DNA of 64,000 nt from Chryseobacterium sp. LAM-KRS1. GTDB lineage: Bacteria > Bacteroidota > Bacteroidia > Flavobacteriales > Weeksellaceae. The stretch is from positions 62,001 to 126,000 of the forward strand of contig NZ_JAAOIZ010000002.1 of NCBI RefSeq assembly GCF_013184525.1, given 5' to 3'. The notes under the pieces were generated by a model. That model searched no databases and was not told where the DNA came from. It was given only the letters and a program-made list of their open reading frames with translations. Numbering within the stretch: the first letter of the stretch is position 1; every line of letters starts with the position of its first letter. Shown piece by piece: positions 17,130-25,683 of the stretch. Made by a program: the position numbers and the translations under genes.

Positions 17130-17765
17130 TTATTTATCAGATTTCTGAGATTTTGATTTAATGAAGTAAGAAAAACCAATATTAACTCCAAAAGTTTTAA
17201 CGTTAGTTTTTACATCGGTATTCATAATTGTTTCTTTATTAGAAAACTGATCATATGAAACCCCTAAATTAACCCCTAAAGATTGTGTCGCCATGTACGT
17301 TACTCCTCCTTTTACCTTCCATGCCAAACCATCTGTAGTAGTATCAGATGAAACTGAACCATCACCAAAATTTCCTTCACCTGTATTTTTAACAGACGAA
17401 TATCCGATCCCTGCTCCAAGGAAAGGAACAAACTTGCTATCATTAACAAAGTAATAAGTAGCAGTTGGCATTACAGAAAAATTATTGGTTTTAGATTTGA
17501 TTCCCTGATATTTTGTTGTAGCACTCATAAAACCTAAGTCAATTCCAACGGCTAACTTATCAATTACAAAATACCCCACTGAAGGAGATACAGAAAAAGT
17601 GCTCACTTTAGGCCCATCTATCGATTGTCCGCCAGCTTTAATTGTTGTATTAATGTTGTTAAATCCTAAACCAGTGTTTCCACTGATCACCCAGTCTCCT
17701 TTACTCATCTGAGCGTTCGATAATCCAAAAAGTGCAACAGCACCAGTTAGTAATAGTTTTTTCAT
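17130..17765 (-). CDS. Outer-membrane beta-barrel protein
   Basis: 211 aa. The signal peptide MKKLLLTGAVALFGLSNAQ is followed by alternating strands with many Gly, Tyr and Asn, and an aromatic-rich end (VGFSYFI-like pattern near the C-terminus). It has the size and pattern of eight-stranded OmpA/OmpW-type barrels (GVGIDLGFMS, FVPFLGAGIGYSSV, GLAWKVKGGVTYM). It is the first of three related genes; the leader peptide is nearly the same as in the next gene. Its 5' leader carries a strong hairpin. Ligand and function are unknown. Confidence 0.85.
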   Translation of the reverse strand: MKKLLLTGAVALFGLSNAQMSKGDWVISGNTGLGFNNINTTIKAGGQSIDGPKVSTFSVSPSVGYFVIDKLAVGIDLGFMSATTKYQGIKSKTNNFSVMPTATYYFVNDSKFVPFLGAGIGYSSVKNTGEGNFGDGSVSSDTTTDGLAWKVKGGVTYMATQSLGVNLGVSYDQFSNKETIMNTDVKTNVKTFGVNIGFSYFIKSKSQKSDK

Positions 17766-17791
17766 AGTTATTAAAATTTAATTTATACAGG

Positions 17792-17813
17792 GTTCTATTT
17801 GTGGAAATAGAAC
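17792..17813 (-). promoter_or_regulatory. 5' leader stem-loop upstream of the barrel gene
   Basis: A perfect 9-bp stem GTTCTATTT/AAATAGAAC with loop GTGG, about 26 bases before the start codon. There is no T-run, so an mRNA stability or translation element is more likely than a terminator. Confidence 0.6.
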
Positions 17814-17853
17814 TCATTATTAGTTATCATTTGATATAAAAAGTTACAAGCGG

Positions 17854-17861
17854 CAAATTTA
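17854..17861 (-). promoter_or_regulatory. -7 box for the barrel gene at 17130
   Basis: TAAATTTG on the minus strand matches TAnnTTTG and puts the 17792 hairpin in the leader. No -33 TTG is visible at the usual spacing. Confidence 0.45.
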
Positions 17862-17944
17862 ACATAAATTTATCATTTATTTAATATTTAATTAAACAAT
17901 ATTATAATCTCTTTTACACCATTGTTTTCAGAAATTTAAAGCGA

Positions 17945-17980
17945 TAAAAAAAGGTCTGAGCAAGCTCAGACCTTTTTTTA
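17945..17980 (-). terminator. Terminator after the second barrel gene
   Basis: AAGGTCTGAG/CTCAGACCTT stem with a CAAG loop and seven-base A/T flanks, about 20 bases past the stop at 18000. Confidence 0.92.
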
Positions 17981-17999
17981 TTGTAAAATAATGTACTAA

Positions 18000-18659
18000 T
18001 TACTTAGCAAAAACATATTTAACTCCGAAAGTTACAGAAGATAAATTCAATCCGAAGTTATAGTTGTTTGTAGCATCACCATCTTTTGGCTTGTAGTTGT
18101 TGTAACCGAACTCACCGATAGTAGCTTCGATAGACCAGTTCTTGTTCAAGAAGTAATCTAAACCTGGCTTCACAGTAACACCAATTTGCGTGTATTTAGC
18201 TTCGCTAGAAGTAGAGTTTGAAACTGTAGTATTTCCTGAAGTAGATACTGAGTTATTTTCTAACTTAGTTTTTCCGAACTCCATTGGTACTGCTAATTGT
18301 CCGAAGATATATAATTTTTCAGACAAAGTCCAGTATTTTCTTACGAAAGGAGCAACAACGAAAGCTGGCTTCTTAGTGATATTCTCACTTACAGTTGTAG
18401 TGTTAAGAATAGTTGTAGTAGTAGTAGTAGCTGTAGTTTTTTCAGTTTGGTAACCAACACCTAAACCAATTGCTAAGTTTGTGTTAACAAAATATCCAAC
18501 TGTAGGTAATACATTGAAGTTTTCTTTTTTAAGATTACCATTGTTAGATTCTTCTTGAGAATAACCAACAGATCCTGATAAATATGTAGTACCTTTAGCA
18601 ATCTGAGCATTAGATAAACCGAAAAGTGCAATAGCACTCGCTAATAATAATTTTTTCAT
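18000..18659 (-). CDS. Outer-membrane beta-barrel protein
   Basis: 219 aa. The signal peptide MKKLLLASAIALFGLSNAQ is nearly identical to that of the gene at 17130. The mature part has barrel-like alternation with two Thr/Ser-rich loops (about residues 72-92 and 140-155) and ends SSVTFGVKYVFAK with a terminal hydrophobic strand. The family is the opacity/OmpA-like porin group. It is separately transcribed, with its own -7 box and terminator, so the three barrel genes are a cluster but not one operon. Confidence 0.85.
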   Translation of the reverse strand: MKKLLLASAIALFGLSNAQIAKGTTYLSGSVGYSQEESNNGNLKKENFNVLPTVGYFVNTNLAIGLGVGYQTEKTTATTTTTTILNTTTVSENITKKPAFVVAPFVRKYWTLSEKLYIFGQLAVPMEFGKTKLENNSVSTSGNTTVSNSTSSEAKYTQIGVTVKPGLDYFLNKNWSIEATIGEFGYNNYKPKDGDATNNYNFGLNLSSVTFGVKYVFAK

Positions 18660-18687
18660 TTTAAAAAATTTTAATACTTTCTGAGAG

Positions 18688-18695
18688 CAAATTTA
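18688..18695 (-). promoter_or_regulatory. -7 box for the second barrel gene
   Basis: TAAATTTG on the minus strand, the same octamer as upstream of the 17130 gene. The leader is about 25 bases. No clear -33 element. Confidence 0.45.
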
Positions 18696-18816
18696 CAGTG
18701 GGTCCCTCTAATATTAAAATTTGTTAACGTGATTAATATCATCCAAAAATACTCGCTTTTTACAGGAAAAAAATGCACTTAATATATTATATTATTTTTT
18801 TCACAAATTTTTGAAT

Positions 18817-18846
18817 AAAAAAACTCCAATTCTGCAATTGGAGTCC
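18817..18846 (-). terminator. Terminator after the third barrel gene
   Basis: ACTCCAATT/AATTGGAGT with a CTGC loop, followed on the minus strand by a T-run, about 25 bases beyond the stop at 18872. Confidence 0.85.
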
Positions 18847-18871
18847 TTAAAATTCGGAATTTTTAATAATT

Positions 18872-19369
18872 TTATCTTAAATAGAAATTATATCCGATGT
18901 TTACAGCGCCTATTGTCCAGCTTGATCTGTATCTTCCAAAATCACGTCTGTTACTAATGCTTTGGTACCCTATATACAATTCACCTTTAGACATCTGATA
19001 TCCAAATTTCGGTTGTGCATAGAAACCTCCATCCATTCCGTCTTTTACAGAAATAGCATAACCAAGATCCAATCCTACAAAAACAGGAGCTCCTGAGAAC
19101 TTATACTTTCCTGAAACAGCCACCGGAATAAATCCAAAATCATCAAAGTTATCCTTTCCAAAGAAATGTGAATACCCTGAAGCAACTCCCAGATCCAATC
19201 CTTTTGTAATATTCCACATATAAGATGCATCTACACCTAAAGTAAATGATGAAACATCACTGGCATCAGCAACAGGAATTCCGATATGTCCTCCTAGTTT
19301 AAAACCTTCTTGCGCATTTACTGCACTTCCTAAAAGCGCAAAAGCGCCCACTAATAATAGTTTTTTCAT
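18872..19369 (-). CDS. Outer-membrane beta-barrel protein, short
   Basis: 165 aa. Signal peptide MKKLLLVGAFALLGSAVNAQ, then a compact barrel with Gly/Tyr/Phe alternation (GVDASYMWNITKGLDLGVAS, GKYKFSGAPVFVGLDLGY) ending in the strand GAVNIGYNFYLR. It is related in leader and layout to the two genes downstream of it on the minus strand but shorter. Its strands look like the short porin-like family common in Chryseobacterium. Function unknown. Confidence 0.85.
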   Translation of the reverse strand: MKKLLLVGAFALLGSAVNAQEGFKLGGHIGIPVADASDVSSFTLGVDASYMWNITKGLDLGVASGYSHFFGKDNFDDFGFIPVAVSGKYKFSGAPVFVGLDLGYAISVKDGMDGGFYAQPKFGYQMSKGELYIGYQSISNRRDFGRYRSSWTIGAVNIGYNFYLR

Positions 19370-19394
19370 TTTTAAATAGTTTTGATTGATGCTG

Positions 19395-19402
19395 CAAAAT
19401 TA
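19395..19402 (-). promoter_or_regulatory. -7 box for the short barrel gene
   Basis: TAATTTTG on the minus strand, about 25 bases before the ATG. The spacing to the start is like that of the second barrel gene. Confidence 0.4.
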
Positions 19403-19441
19403 ACGTTTATTTTTCATTCTGCCTCCCGTTAAAACACGGAT

Positions 19442-19475
19442 AAAAAAAACACTTACCAGGTAAGTGCTTAAAATT
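19442..19475 (-). terminator. Hairpin downstream of phoH
   Basis: CACTTAC/GTAAGTG stem with a CAG loop and an A-run reading as U on the minus strand. It lies about 90 bases past the phoH stop; nothing else was seen in between. Confidence 0.65.
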
Positions 19476-19563
19476 ATTTTAAACTAGGGTGAGCGTAATT
19501 AATCTTGCTGAATAATTAAACCTATTAATTTCCATCAAATTTAAATCGGCCCTCAATGTTTGA

Positions 19564-20523
19564 TTATTCATTTCGAAGCCTTTTCTCTTCGTCATTATAA
19601 GCCAGGATAATTTTCCTTACAACCGGATGTCTTACAACATCCTCTTCAGTTAGATGCACAAAACCAATTTCATTTACACCATGCAAAATCCGCATTGCTT
19701 CTTTTAGTCCGGATTGCTGATTTCTTGGCAAATCGATTTGGGTAGGATCCCCTGTTATAATAAATTTAGCGTTCATACCCATTCTGGTAAGGAACATTTT
19801 CATCTGGGCATGGGTTGTATTCTGTGCTTCATCAAGAATTACGAAAGCATCATCCAAGGTTCTTCCCCTCATAAAAGCCAAAGGTGCCACTTCAATAACT
19901 TTCTTCTCCATAAAACCTTCAAGTTTCTCGTGAGGAATCATATCTCTTAAAGCATCATATAAAGGCTGTAAATAAGGATCTAATTTTTCTTTAAGATCCC
20001 CTGGCAAAAATCCAAGGCTCTCCCCTGCTTCTACAGCGGGTCTGGTAAGTATAATTCTTTTAACCTCTTTATCTCTTAAAGCCCTGGCTGCTAAAGCAAC
20101 ACTGGTATAGGTTTTCCCTGTTCCTGCAGGTCCGATAGCAAAAACCATATCCTTTTTCTCGGTTTCTTTAACCAGTTTTTTAAGATTAGTCGTTTTAGCT
20201 TTTATAATTTTACCATTGACTCCTTTTACAATAATATCCTGATCAAAAATCAGATGTTTTTCATTCTCATCCTTAATATTGAGAATACTCTCTACATCTT
20301 TCAGTTCAATAGAATTATTTTTTGAAATAAATTTTACAATATCATCAAGTTTTTGTTTAAATATATCCAGAGCTTCCTGATTTCCTTTAGCTAAAATAGA
20401 GTGATCTCTGCCTGTAATTTTTAGTGTCGGAAAGCTTGATTTTAATAAATTGAAATATTGGTTATTAACTCCATAGAAGATTTTCACATCGATATCTTCC
20501 AAATCATATGTTAATTCAAACAT
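19564..20523 (-). CDS. phoH: PhoH family ATPase
   Basis: 319 aa, normal length for the single-domain PhoH/YbeZ form. The P-loop GPAGTGKT lies at residues 131-138, the Walker B motif AFVILDEAQNTTHAQMKMFL at about 225, and IITGDPTQIDL (sensor region) near 255. An N-terminal KH-like or regulatory region occupies about 1-110. The protein is a predicted RNA-associated ATPase or helicase, often linked to the rRNA maturation nuclease YbeY, which is not in this window. It appears to be transcribed alone. Confidence 0.93.
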   Translation of the reverse strand: MFELTYDLEDIDVKIFYGVNNQYFNLLKSSFPTLKITGRDHSILAKGNQEALDIFKQKLDDIVKFISKNNSIELKDVESILNIKDENEKHLIFDQDIIVKGVNGKIIKAKTTNLKKLVKETEKKDMVFAIGPAGTGKTYTSVALAARALRDKEVKRIILTRPAVEAGESLGFLPGDLKEKLDPYLQPLYDALRDMIPHEKLEGFMEKKVIEVAPLAFMRGRTLDDAFVILDEAQNTTHAQMKMFLTRMGMNAKFIITGDPTQIDLPRNQQSGLKEAMRILHGVNEIGFVHLTEEDVVRHPVVRKIILAYNDEEKRLRNE

Positions 20524-20885
20524 GTAAGCATTTTTTTATTAGAATCTAAATTTAAAGTTTTTTTTTCATACTTATATTAATTTTGTTATCCACAATTTTC
20601 ATTTAAACACCTTTATAGTACAATTAGCTAACTCTTAGTTGTATAAAATATCAATTCTCTTAAAAGGTCCCGCAATATAGATTATATAAACACTTGTAAC
20701 AGGTATAATGTGGTACCTTTTTAATTCTTTTTCTTAGTATTAAAAGATATTATATTCAATGTAATAAAAGGAGGTTTAAACTCATGTAAGCTTCTTTTTT
20801 AATTATTTTTTATGAGTTATAAGCACGAAGTTTTCCTTTATTTTAAATAAATTTGCAGGACTAGTATTATTCCACAACTACAAAA
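20524..20885. other. Intergenic region of 362 bases between phoH and the SAM hydrolase gene
   Basis: Divergent promoter space. It contains the TAAATTTG box at 20848-20855 for the plus-strand gene and a consensus AGGAGG at 20769-20774 set nine bases before an ATG that is followed at once by TAA. No sizeable frame or tRNA-like structure was seen. Confidence 0.5.
20848..20855 (+). promoter_or_regulatory. -7 box for the SAM hydrolase gene
   Basis: TAAATTTG, an exact TAnnTTTG match, 30 bases before the start codon. No clear -33 TTG. Confidence 0.45.
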
Positions 20886-21713
20886 ATGTCAATTATTACA
20901 CTCACTTCTGATTTCGGAAATTTAGATTACAGGGTTTCGGCTATGAAAGGCAAAATTCTTTCTTTAAATCCTGAGGTTAATATTATTGATATTACCCACG
21001 AAATTCAGGCATATAATCTTATCCAGACTTCATATATCATACGGAACGCGTATAAACATTTTCCAAAAGGAACTATTCATATTCTGTCTGTAGACAGTTT
21101 TTATCACAAGTCAAGAAAAAATATTCTCTATAAAGCAGATGGTTCTTATTTTCTTGCTGCAGATAATGGTTTACTTAGCCTTGTTTTTTTTGATATCAAA
21201 CCTGAGGCTATTTATGAAATTACTCTGAACAACAGGTTTGATGATATCATTAATTTCACTTCAACAGATATTTTCGTTCCTGCTGCCGTACATTTAGCCA
21301 ACGGTGGCCTTCCGGAAGTAATCGGACGGAAAATAAAAAGTGTAAAAGAACTTCTATTCCCGAAACCTGTCTATAATGAGACTGAAAAGATGATTATCGG
21401 GGAAGTGATGTATATTGATAATTTCGGAAACATAATCTCAAATATCAACAAAGATTTTTTTGAAGCCGCAGGAAAAGGACATGAAAATTTCACGATCAAA
21501 TTTAGGAATTTAAGTCTTTCAAAAGTATTTTCCAGCCACACGGAAGTTGTTTCAGACTGGAACAGGGAAACCGAATTCCATGGGCAATCCGCAGCCATTT
21601 TTAATGACAGCCAACTATTGGAACTTACTATCTATAAAGGAAGCAAGAAAAATGGTGCAAGAAGTTTATTTGGACTGAATGTAGGCGGGAATATTTATAT
21701 AGAATTTTCGTAA
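20886..21713 (+). CDS. SAM hydrolase / DUF62 family protein
   Basis: 275 aa. The start ITLTSDFGNLDYRVSAMKGKI and the segment IHILSVDSFY are the N-terminal signature of the S-adenosyl-L-methionine hydroxide adenosyltransferase family; the C-terminal beta-barrel domain begins near residue 175 (GEVMYIDNFGNIISNI). Most family members hydrolyse SAM to adenosine and methionine; the fluorinase and chlorinase activities are confined to special marine lineages. The usual first motif is DFGxxDxYVGxMKG; here Tyr-Arg-Val replaces Tyr-Val-Gly. It stands alone. Confidence 0.88.
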   Translation: MSIITLTSDFGNLDYRVSAMKGKILSLNPEVNIIDITHEIQAYNLIQTSYIIRNAYKHFPKGTIHILSVDSFYHKSRKNILYKADGSYFLAADNGLLSLVFFDIKPEAIYEITLNNRFDDIINFTSTDIFVPAAVHLANGGLPEVIGRKIKSVKELLFPKPVYNETEKMIIGEVMYIDNFGNIISNINKDFFEAAGKGHENFTIKFRNLSLSKVFSSHTEVVSDWNRETEFHGQSAAIFNDSQLLELTIYKGSKKNGARSLFGLNVGGNIYIEFS

Positions 21714-21748
21714 AATTATATATTCCGTAAAAAAACCGATTTTTTTTA

Positions 21749-21756
21749 TATATTTG
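21749..21756 (+). promoter_or_regulatory. -7 box for the E2 gene
   Basis: TATATTTG, an exact TAnnTTTG match, 20 bases before the ATG at 21777. Confidence 0.45.
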
Positions 21757-21776
21757 TCAAAATCTAAAAAATAAAA

Positions 21777-23087
21777 ATGGCAGAGTACAAATTATTGCTT
21801 CCTTCCATGGGAGAAGGTGTTATGGAAGCTACAATTATCACTTGGTTATTCAATGAGGGTGATCAGGTAAAGGAAGATGATTCCGTAGTAGAAATTGCAA
21901 CAGATAAGGTTGATTCAGATGTTCCGACACCAGTTTCGGGAAAAATTGTGAAAATCTTAAAGCAAAAGGATGAAGTTGCAAAAGTTGGTGAAGCCATTGC
22001 TATTTTAGAAATTGAAGGAGAAGGCGGAAATACAGCTACAGAAGAAACGATCACTGAAGCCCAGGTATCAGCTCCTGATACTGAAACTTTAAAAACGATT
22101 GAAGAACCATTAAAAACGGGAACTTCAACAGTTGAATTTTCAGGAGATCTTTATTTATCGCCTCTTGTAAAGTCTATTGCACAACAAGAAAACATTTCTG
22201 AATCTGAATTAAAATCTATTAAAGGAAGCGGTTTAGAAGGAAGAATTACCAAAGAAGATATTTTAGCATTTGTTAATAACAGAGGAAACCAGCCAAAGAC
22301 AGCACCTGTTCAGCAAGTTGCCTCTACTCCACAGCCGGTTGCAACAACTCCTGTTGTAACACCTGTATCAGTTTCAGCTGGTGATGAAATCATTCCAATG
22401 GACAGAATGAGAAAAATCATTGCTGAAAATATGGTAAAAGCAAAACACATTGCACCTCACGTTACTTCTTTCATTGAAACAGACGTTACCAACGTTGTAA
22501 AATGGAGAAATAAGCATAAAGATCTGTTCGAAAAACGCGAAGGTGAAAAACTTACCTTTATGCCGATTTTCGTAAAAGCGATCGTAAAAGCAATTCAGGA
22601 TTATCCAATGATCAATGTCTCTGTAAATGGAGATAATATCATCAAAAAGAAAAATATCAACATTGGTATGGCAACGGCTTTACCGGACGGAAACCTTATC
22701 GTTCCTGTCATCAAAAATGCAGATCAGCTTTCGCTATCAGGACTTGCAAAGGCGATTAATGATTTAGCTTATAGAGCCAGAAACAAGAAATTAAGACCTG
22801 AAGATACTCAAGGTGCTACTTACACTATTTCCAATGTAGGAAGCTTCGGAAACTTAATGGGAACCCCTATTATTCCTCAACCGCAGGTAGCTATCCTTGC
22901 TATTGGTGCTATTGTAAAAAAACCGGCAGTACTTGAAACTAAAGACGGTGATGTAATTGCTATCCGCCAGTTAATGTTTATGTCCCACTCTTATGACCAT
23001 AGAGTTGTAGATGGTTCTTTAGGCGGAATGTTCTTAAAACATGTTCATGATTACCTTCAAAACTGGGATCTGAATACAGAAATTTAA
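21777..23087 (+). CDS. 2-oxo acid dehydrogenase E2 (dihydrolipoamide acyltransferase)
   Basis: 436 aa. The lipoyl domain (residues 1-78) has the lipoylated Lys44 in EIATDKVDSDVP. A linker rich in Thr/Glu/Pro leads to the E3/E1-binding domain (about 118-160, SPLVKSIAQQENISESELK), another Pro/Ala linker, and the catalytic domain from about 205, with HSYDHRVVDGSLGG holding the catalytic His and Asp. It most resembles the branched-chain or generic 2-oxo acid E2 of Bacteroidetes. No E1 or E3 gene is adjacent, so the complex is assembled from distant genes. It is distinct from the succinyl-transferring E2 at 36316. Confidence 0.9.
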   Translation: MAEYKLLLPSMGEGVMEATIITWLFNEGDQVKEDDSVVEIATDKVDSDVPTPVSGKIVKILKQKDEVAKVGEAIAILEIEGEGGNTATEETITEAQVSAPDTETLKTIEEPLKTGTSTVEFSGDLYLSPLVKSIAQQENISESELKSIKGSGLEGRITKEDILAFVNNRGNQPKTAPVQQVASTPQPVATTPVVTPVSVSAGDEIIPMDRMRKIIAENMVKAKHIAPHVTSFIETDVTNVVKWRNKHKDLFEKREGEKLTFMPIFVKAIVKAIQDYPMINVSVNGDNIIKKKNINIGMATALPDGNLIVPVIKNADQLSLSGLAKAINDLAYRARNKKLRPEDTQGATYTISNVGSFGNLMGTPIIPQPQVAILAIGAIVKKPAVLETKDGDVIAIRQLMFMSHSYDHRVVDGSLGGMFLKHVHDYLQNWDLNTEI

Positions 23088-23125
23088 AAATTAAAGCAGC
23101 AATAAATTTTGCTTGTTATATGATA

Positions 23126-23158
23126 CAAACCTTCGAAATGAATTTCGGAGGTTTTTTA
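23126..23158 (+). terminator. Terminator after the E2 gene
   Basis: AACCTTCGAAAT/ATTTCGGAGGTT stem with one G-T pair and a six-base T-run, 40 bases past the stop. Confidence 0.85.
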
Positions 23159-23323
23159 TTATTGCATTTGTGATTAAATAATATTATTTTTAAAACAAAC
23201 TTTAAATGATGAAATTGAAATACAATAACGTTAACTTCTTGCTATCGTATGGCTTAAATAATTACAACTATTATTTAGGAATAAAAACAATATTTGCTCT
23301 TCAAGGTAAAACAAGACTATAAA

Positions 23324-24682
23324 ATGTACTCAGTTTTTATATACCTCCGCAGAAGTCTCAAAAAATCTTTTGATAATATCCGCAATGAACAACTGAAGTA
23401 CAATTTACTTCAGGCAATTCCTTTCTGGATTGGTTCGGTGATTACGGGATTTTTTGCAGTGATGTATGCTAAAATATTTGCGTGGGGTGAAAGTCTTTTA
23501 AATATCATTTTCAATTGGCATTCATGGATGATCTTTATTATTGCTCCCATTGGTTTTGTTTTGTCCTGGTGGCTGGTAAAAGAATTTGCACCGAATGCCA
23601 AAGGAAGCGGAATTCCACAGGTAATGGCTGCCGTAGAGCTTGCTAATCCCAAGGAACACAAAAAGATCAGAAGCCTTTTGAGTCTTAAAATCATATTCTT
23701 TAAAATTATTTCTTCTGTCATTTTGGTAATCGGGGGTGGTGCTGTGGGACGCGAAGGACCAACCATTCAGATCGCAGGTTCTGTTTTCAGAAAGGTAAAC
23801 GAATATCTTCCCGAATGGTGGCCGAAAATATCAAAAAAAAATATGATTATGACTGGTGCGGCCGCAGGTCTTGCAGCAGCTTTCAATACTCCTTTGGGGG
23901 GAATTGTATTCGCGGTGGAAGAACTATCAAAAACTCATATTAATTATTTTAAAACAGCTCTTTTTACAGCTGTTATTATTGCAGGCTTAACTGCGCAAAC
24001 CCTGGCAGGATCTTATTTATATCTTGGCTATCCCAAAACGCATGATGTCTCACTGATGGTAATGTTCCCGATCATGCTTGTAGCAGGTGTTTCAGGTATT
24101 CTCGCAAGTCAGCTGTCTGTTATCATGCTTACCATGAATAAGTGGAAAAAGAAAAATCTGAAAACGGATAAATCAAATATTTTATTTCTTGTTATTTGTG
24201 CGCTTATCATTGCTTCTATTGCTTATTTTATTAACAGAGAGATCTTAGGATCCGGTAAAGAAATTATGGAAAGAGTTCTTTTCACAAAAAACAAGCATGA
24301 AGACTGGTATGTGCCCATCTTAAGAATGCTGGGACCTGCTTTATCCTTTACATCAGGAGGAGCCGGCGGCATCTTTGCTCCTGCTCTCTCCGCAGGCGCA
24401 AGTATTGGCTCCGTCATTTCAGGAGTGATTCATCTTACCCAAAACGAAACGAATGTTGTCGTTCTTGCGGGAATGGTTGCTTTTCTTACGGGAATTACAA
24501 GAGCCCCTTTTACATCGGCGATTATCGTCCTTGAAATGACTGACAGGCACTCATTAATATTCCATTTAATGCTGGCCGGAATGGTATCGTCTATTGCTTC
24601 TATTTTAGTAAGCAGACATTCACTCTATGACGTGATAAAGATGAATTTTTTAAGTGAAATAAGAAGCAAAGAAGAAGTCTAA
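23324..24682 (+). CDS. ClC-type chloride/proton antiporter
   Basis: 452 aa from the ATG at 23324 (MYSVFIYLRRSLKKSF). An upstream TTG at 23294 would add ten residues but sits in promoter-like sequence. Selectivity-filter motifs are present: GSGIPQ (about residue 95), GGGAVGREGPTIQ with the gating Glu144, and GGAGGIFAPAL. The gating Glu points to an exchanger-type member rather than an open channel. About twelve hydrophobic segments; no C-terminal CBS pair. Located in the inner membrane and transcribed alone. Confidence 0.92.
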   Translation: MYSVFIYLRRSLKKSFDNIRNEQLKYNLLQAIPFWIGSVITGFFAVMYAKIFAWGESLLNIIFNWHSWMIFIIAPIGFVLSWWLVKEFAPNAKGSGIPQVMAAVELANPKEHKKIRSLLSLKIIFFKIISSVILVIGGGAVGREGPTIQIAGSVFRKVNEYLPEWWPKISKKNMIMTGAAAGLAAAFNTPLGGIVFAVEELSKTHINYFKTALFTAVIIAGLTAQTLAGSYLYLGYPKTHDVSLMVMFPIMLVAGVSGILASQLSVIMLTMNKWKKKNLKTDKSNILFLVICALIIASIAYFINREILGSGKEIMERVLFTKNKHEDWYVPILRMLGPALSFTSGGAGGIFAPALSAGASIGSVISGVIHLTQNETNVVVLAGMVAFLTGITRAPFTSAIIVLEMTDRHSLIFHLMLAGMVSSIASILVSRHSLYDVIKMNFLSEIRSKEEV

Positions 24683-24761
24683 GATTTAACAAAAATATTC
24701 ATAGCTCAGACTTTCTACTATTATCTTTAGCAGTTCCCCACAAACAAATCTGCCGTATCTG

Positions 24762-24792
24762 TTGCATACTTAAAATACTTTCACTACTTTTG
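24762..24792 (+). promoter_or_regulatory. Promoter of rpsF-rpsR
   Basis: TTG (24762-24764), a 20-base spacer and the TACTTTTG box (24785-24792). The leader is about 30 bases. Confidence 0.65.
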
Positions 24793-24826
24793 CACCTCGA
24801 AATAATTAATAAATTCATTTAACATT

Positions 24827-25168
24827 ATGAACAATTACGAAACTGTTTTCATTTTAACTCCCGTTCTATCTGACGCACAGGTGGAGGAAGCAGTAAAAAA
24901 ATTTGAAACTCTTTTAAAAGAGAAAAACTGCGAAATCGTTGCTAAAGAGAACTGGGGATTAAAAAAATTAGCTTATCCGATCCAATTAAAAAAGAACGGA
25001 TTCTACACTTTAATTGAGTTTAAAGGAGAAGGTACTATCGTTGCTGATTTAGAATTAGCTTTCAAACGTGACGAAAGAGTAATCCGTTACCTTACTACAA
25101 AACTTGACAAGCATGCTATTGACTATGCTGTAACAAGAAGAACTAAAGTAAAAGTAGCTAAAGCTTAA
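24827..25168 (+). CDS. rpsF: Ribosomal protein S6
   Basis: 113 aa. [21 protein letters not shown] and the conserved [21 protein letters not shown] segment identify S6, with the usual [20 protein letters not shown] motif. It binds 16S rRNA with S18, whose gene follows after 30 bases. Confidence 0.97.
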   Translation: MNNYETVFILTPVLSDAQVEEAVKKFETLLKEKNCEIVAKENWGLKKLAYPIQLKKNGFYTLIEFKGEGTIVADLELAFKRDERVIRYLTTKLDKHAIDYAVTRRTKVKVAKA

Positions 25169-25198
25169 TTATTAACCCATTATTAAAAAAGACAAGAC

Positions 25199-25501
25199 AT
25201 GGCAATAGATGAAATGGCTAAACAAGCCTCAGCTGGAGGAGAATCAGAAGTAAAATTCCTTACTCCACTTGATATCAATACAAAATCTGAAAAGAAATAT
25301 TGTAGATTCAAAAAATTCGGAATTAAGCATGTAGATTATAAAGATGCTGATTTCTTATTACAATTCGTAAACGAGCAGGGTAAAATTTTACCAAGAAGAT
25401 ACACTGGAACTTCTTTAAAATACCAAAGAAAAGTTTCTGCTGCTATCAAAAGAGCAAGACACCTTGCTTTAATGCCTTACGTAGCTGACTTATTAAAATA
25501 A
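25199..25501 (+). CDS. rpsR: Ribosomal protein S18
   Basis: 100 aa. [18 protein letters not shown] and the signature [19 protein letters not shown] near residue 60-80 are typical. The N-terminus has a Gly/Ser-rich extension ([18 protein letters not shown]) found in Bacteroidetes S18. It is part of the S6-S18-L9 unit. Confidence 0.97.
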   Translation: MAIDEMAKQASAGGESEVKFLTPLDINTKSEKKYCRFKKFGIKHVDYKDADFLLQFVNEQGKILPRRYTGTSLKYQRKVSAAIKRARHLALMPYVADLLK

Positions 25502-25520
25502 GATATAAAGAAACAAGAAG

Positions 25521-25556
25521 AAAGAGAAAAGATGGAGATCTTTTTCTCTTTTTTTA
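25521..25556 (+). terminator. Hairpin with T-run between rpsR and rplI
   Basis: AGAGAAAAGAT/ATCTTTTTCTCT stem with a GGAG loop and seven Ts. It would end or attenuate transcription before rplI, so rplI may depend on read-through or on an unseen promoter in the 180-base gap. Confidence 0.65.
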
Positions 25557-25683
25557 AGTTGCTGAATAAATAAAATTAATTCTAACGATTTTTAGATTAA
25601 AGGAAAGAAATAATTTCTAAGACAACAGTCTTTTTTCTTTTTTCTTTGTTCTTTTCTCTAGAACTAAAAAACGGACAACAACA

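Noticed and set aside
20886..21713. Fluorinase or chlorinase function for the DUF62 protein
   Set aside because: Most members hydrolyse SAM; no halogen-specific context is present.
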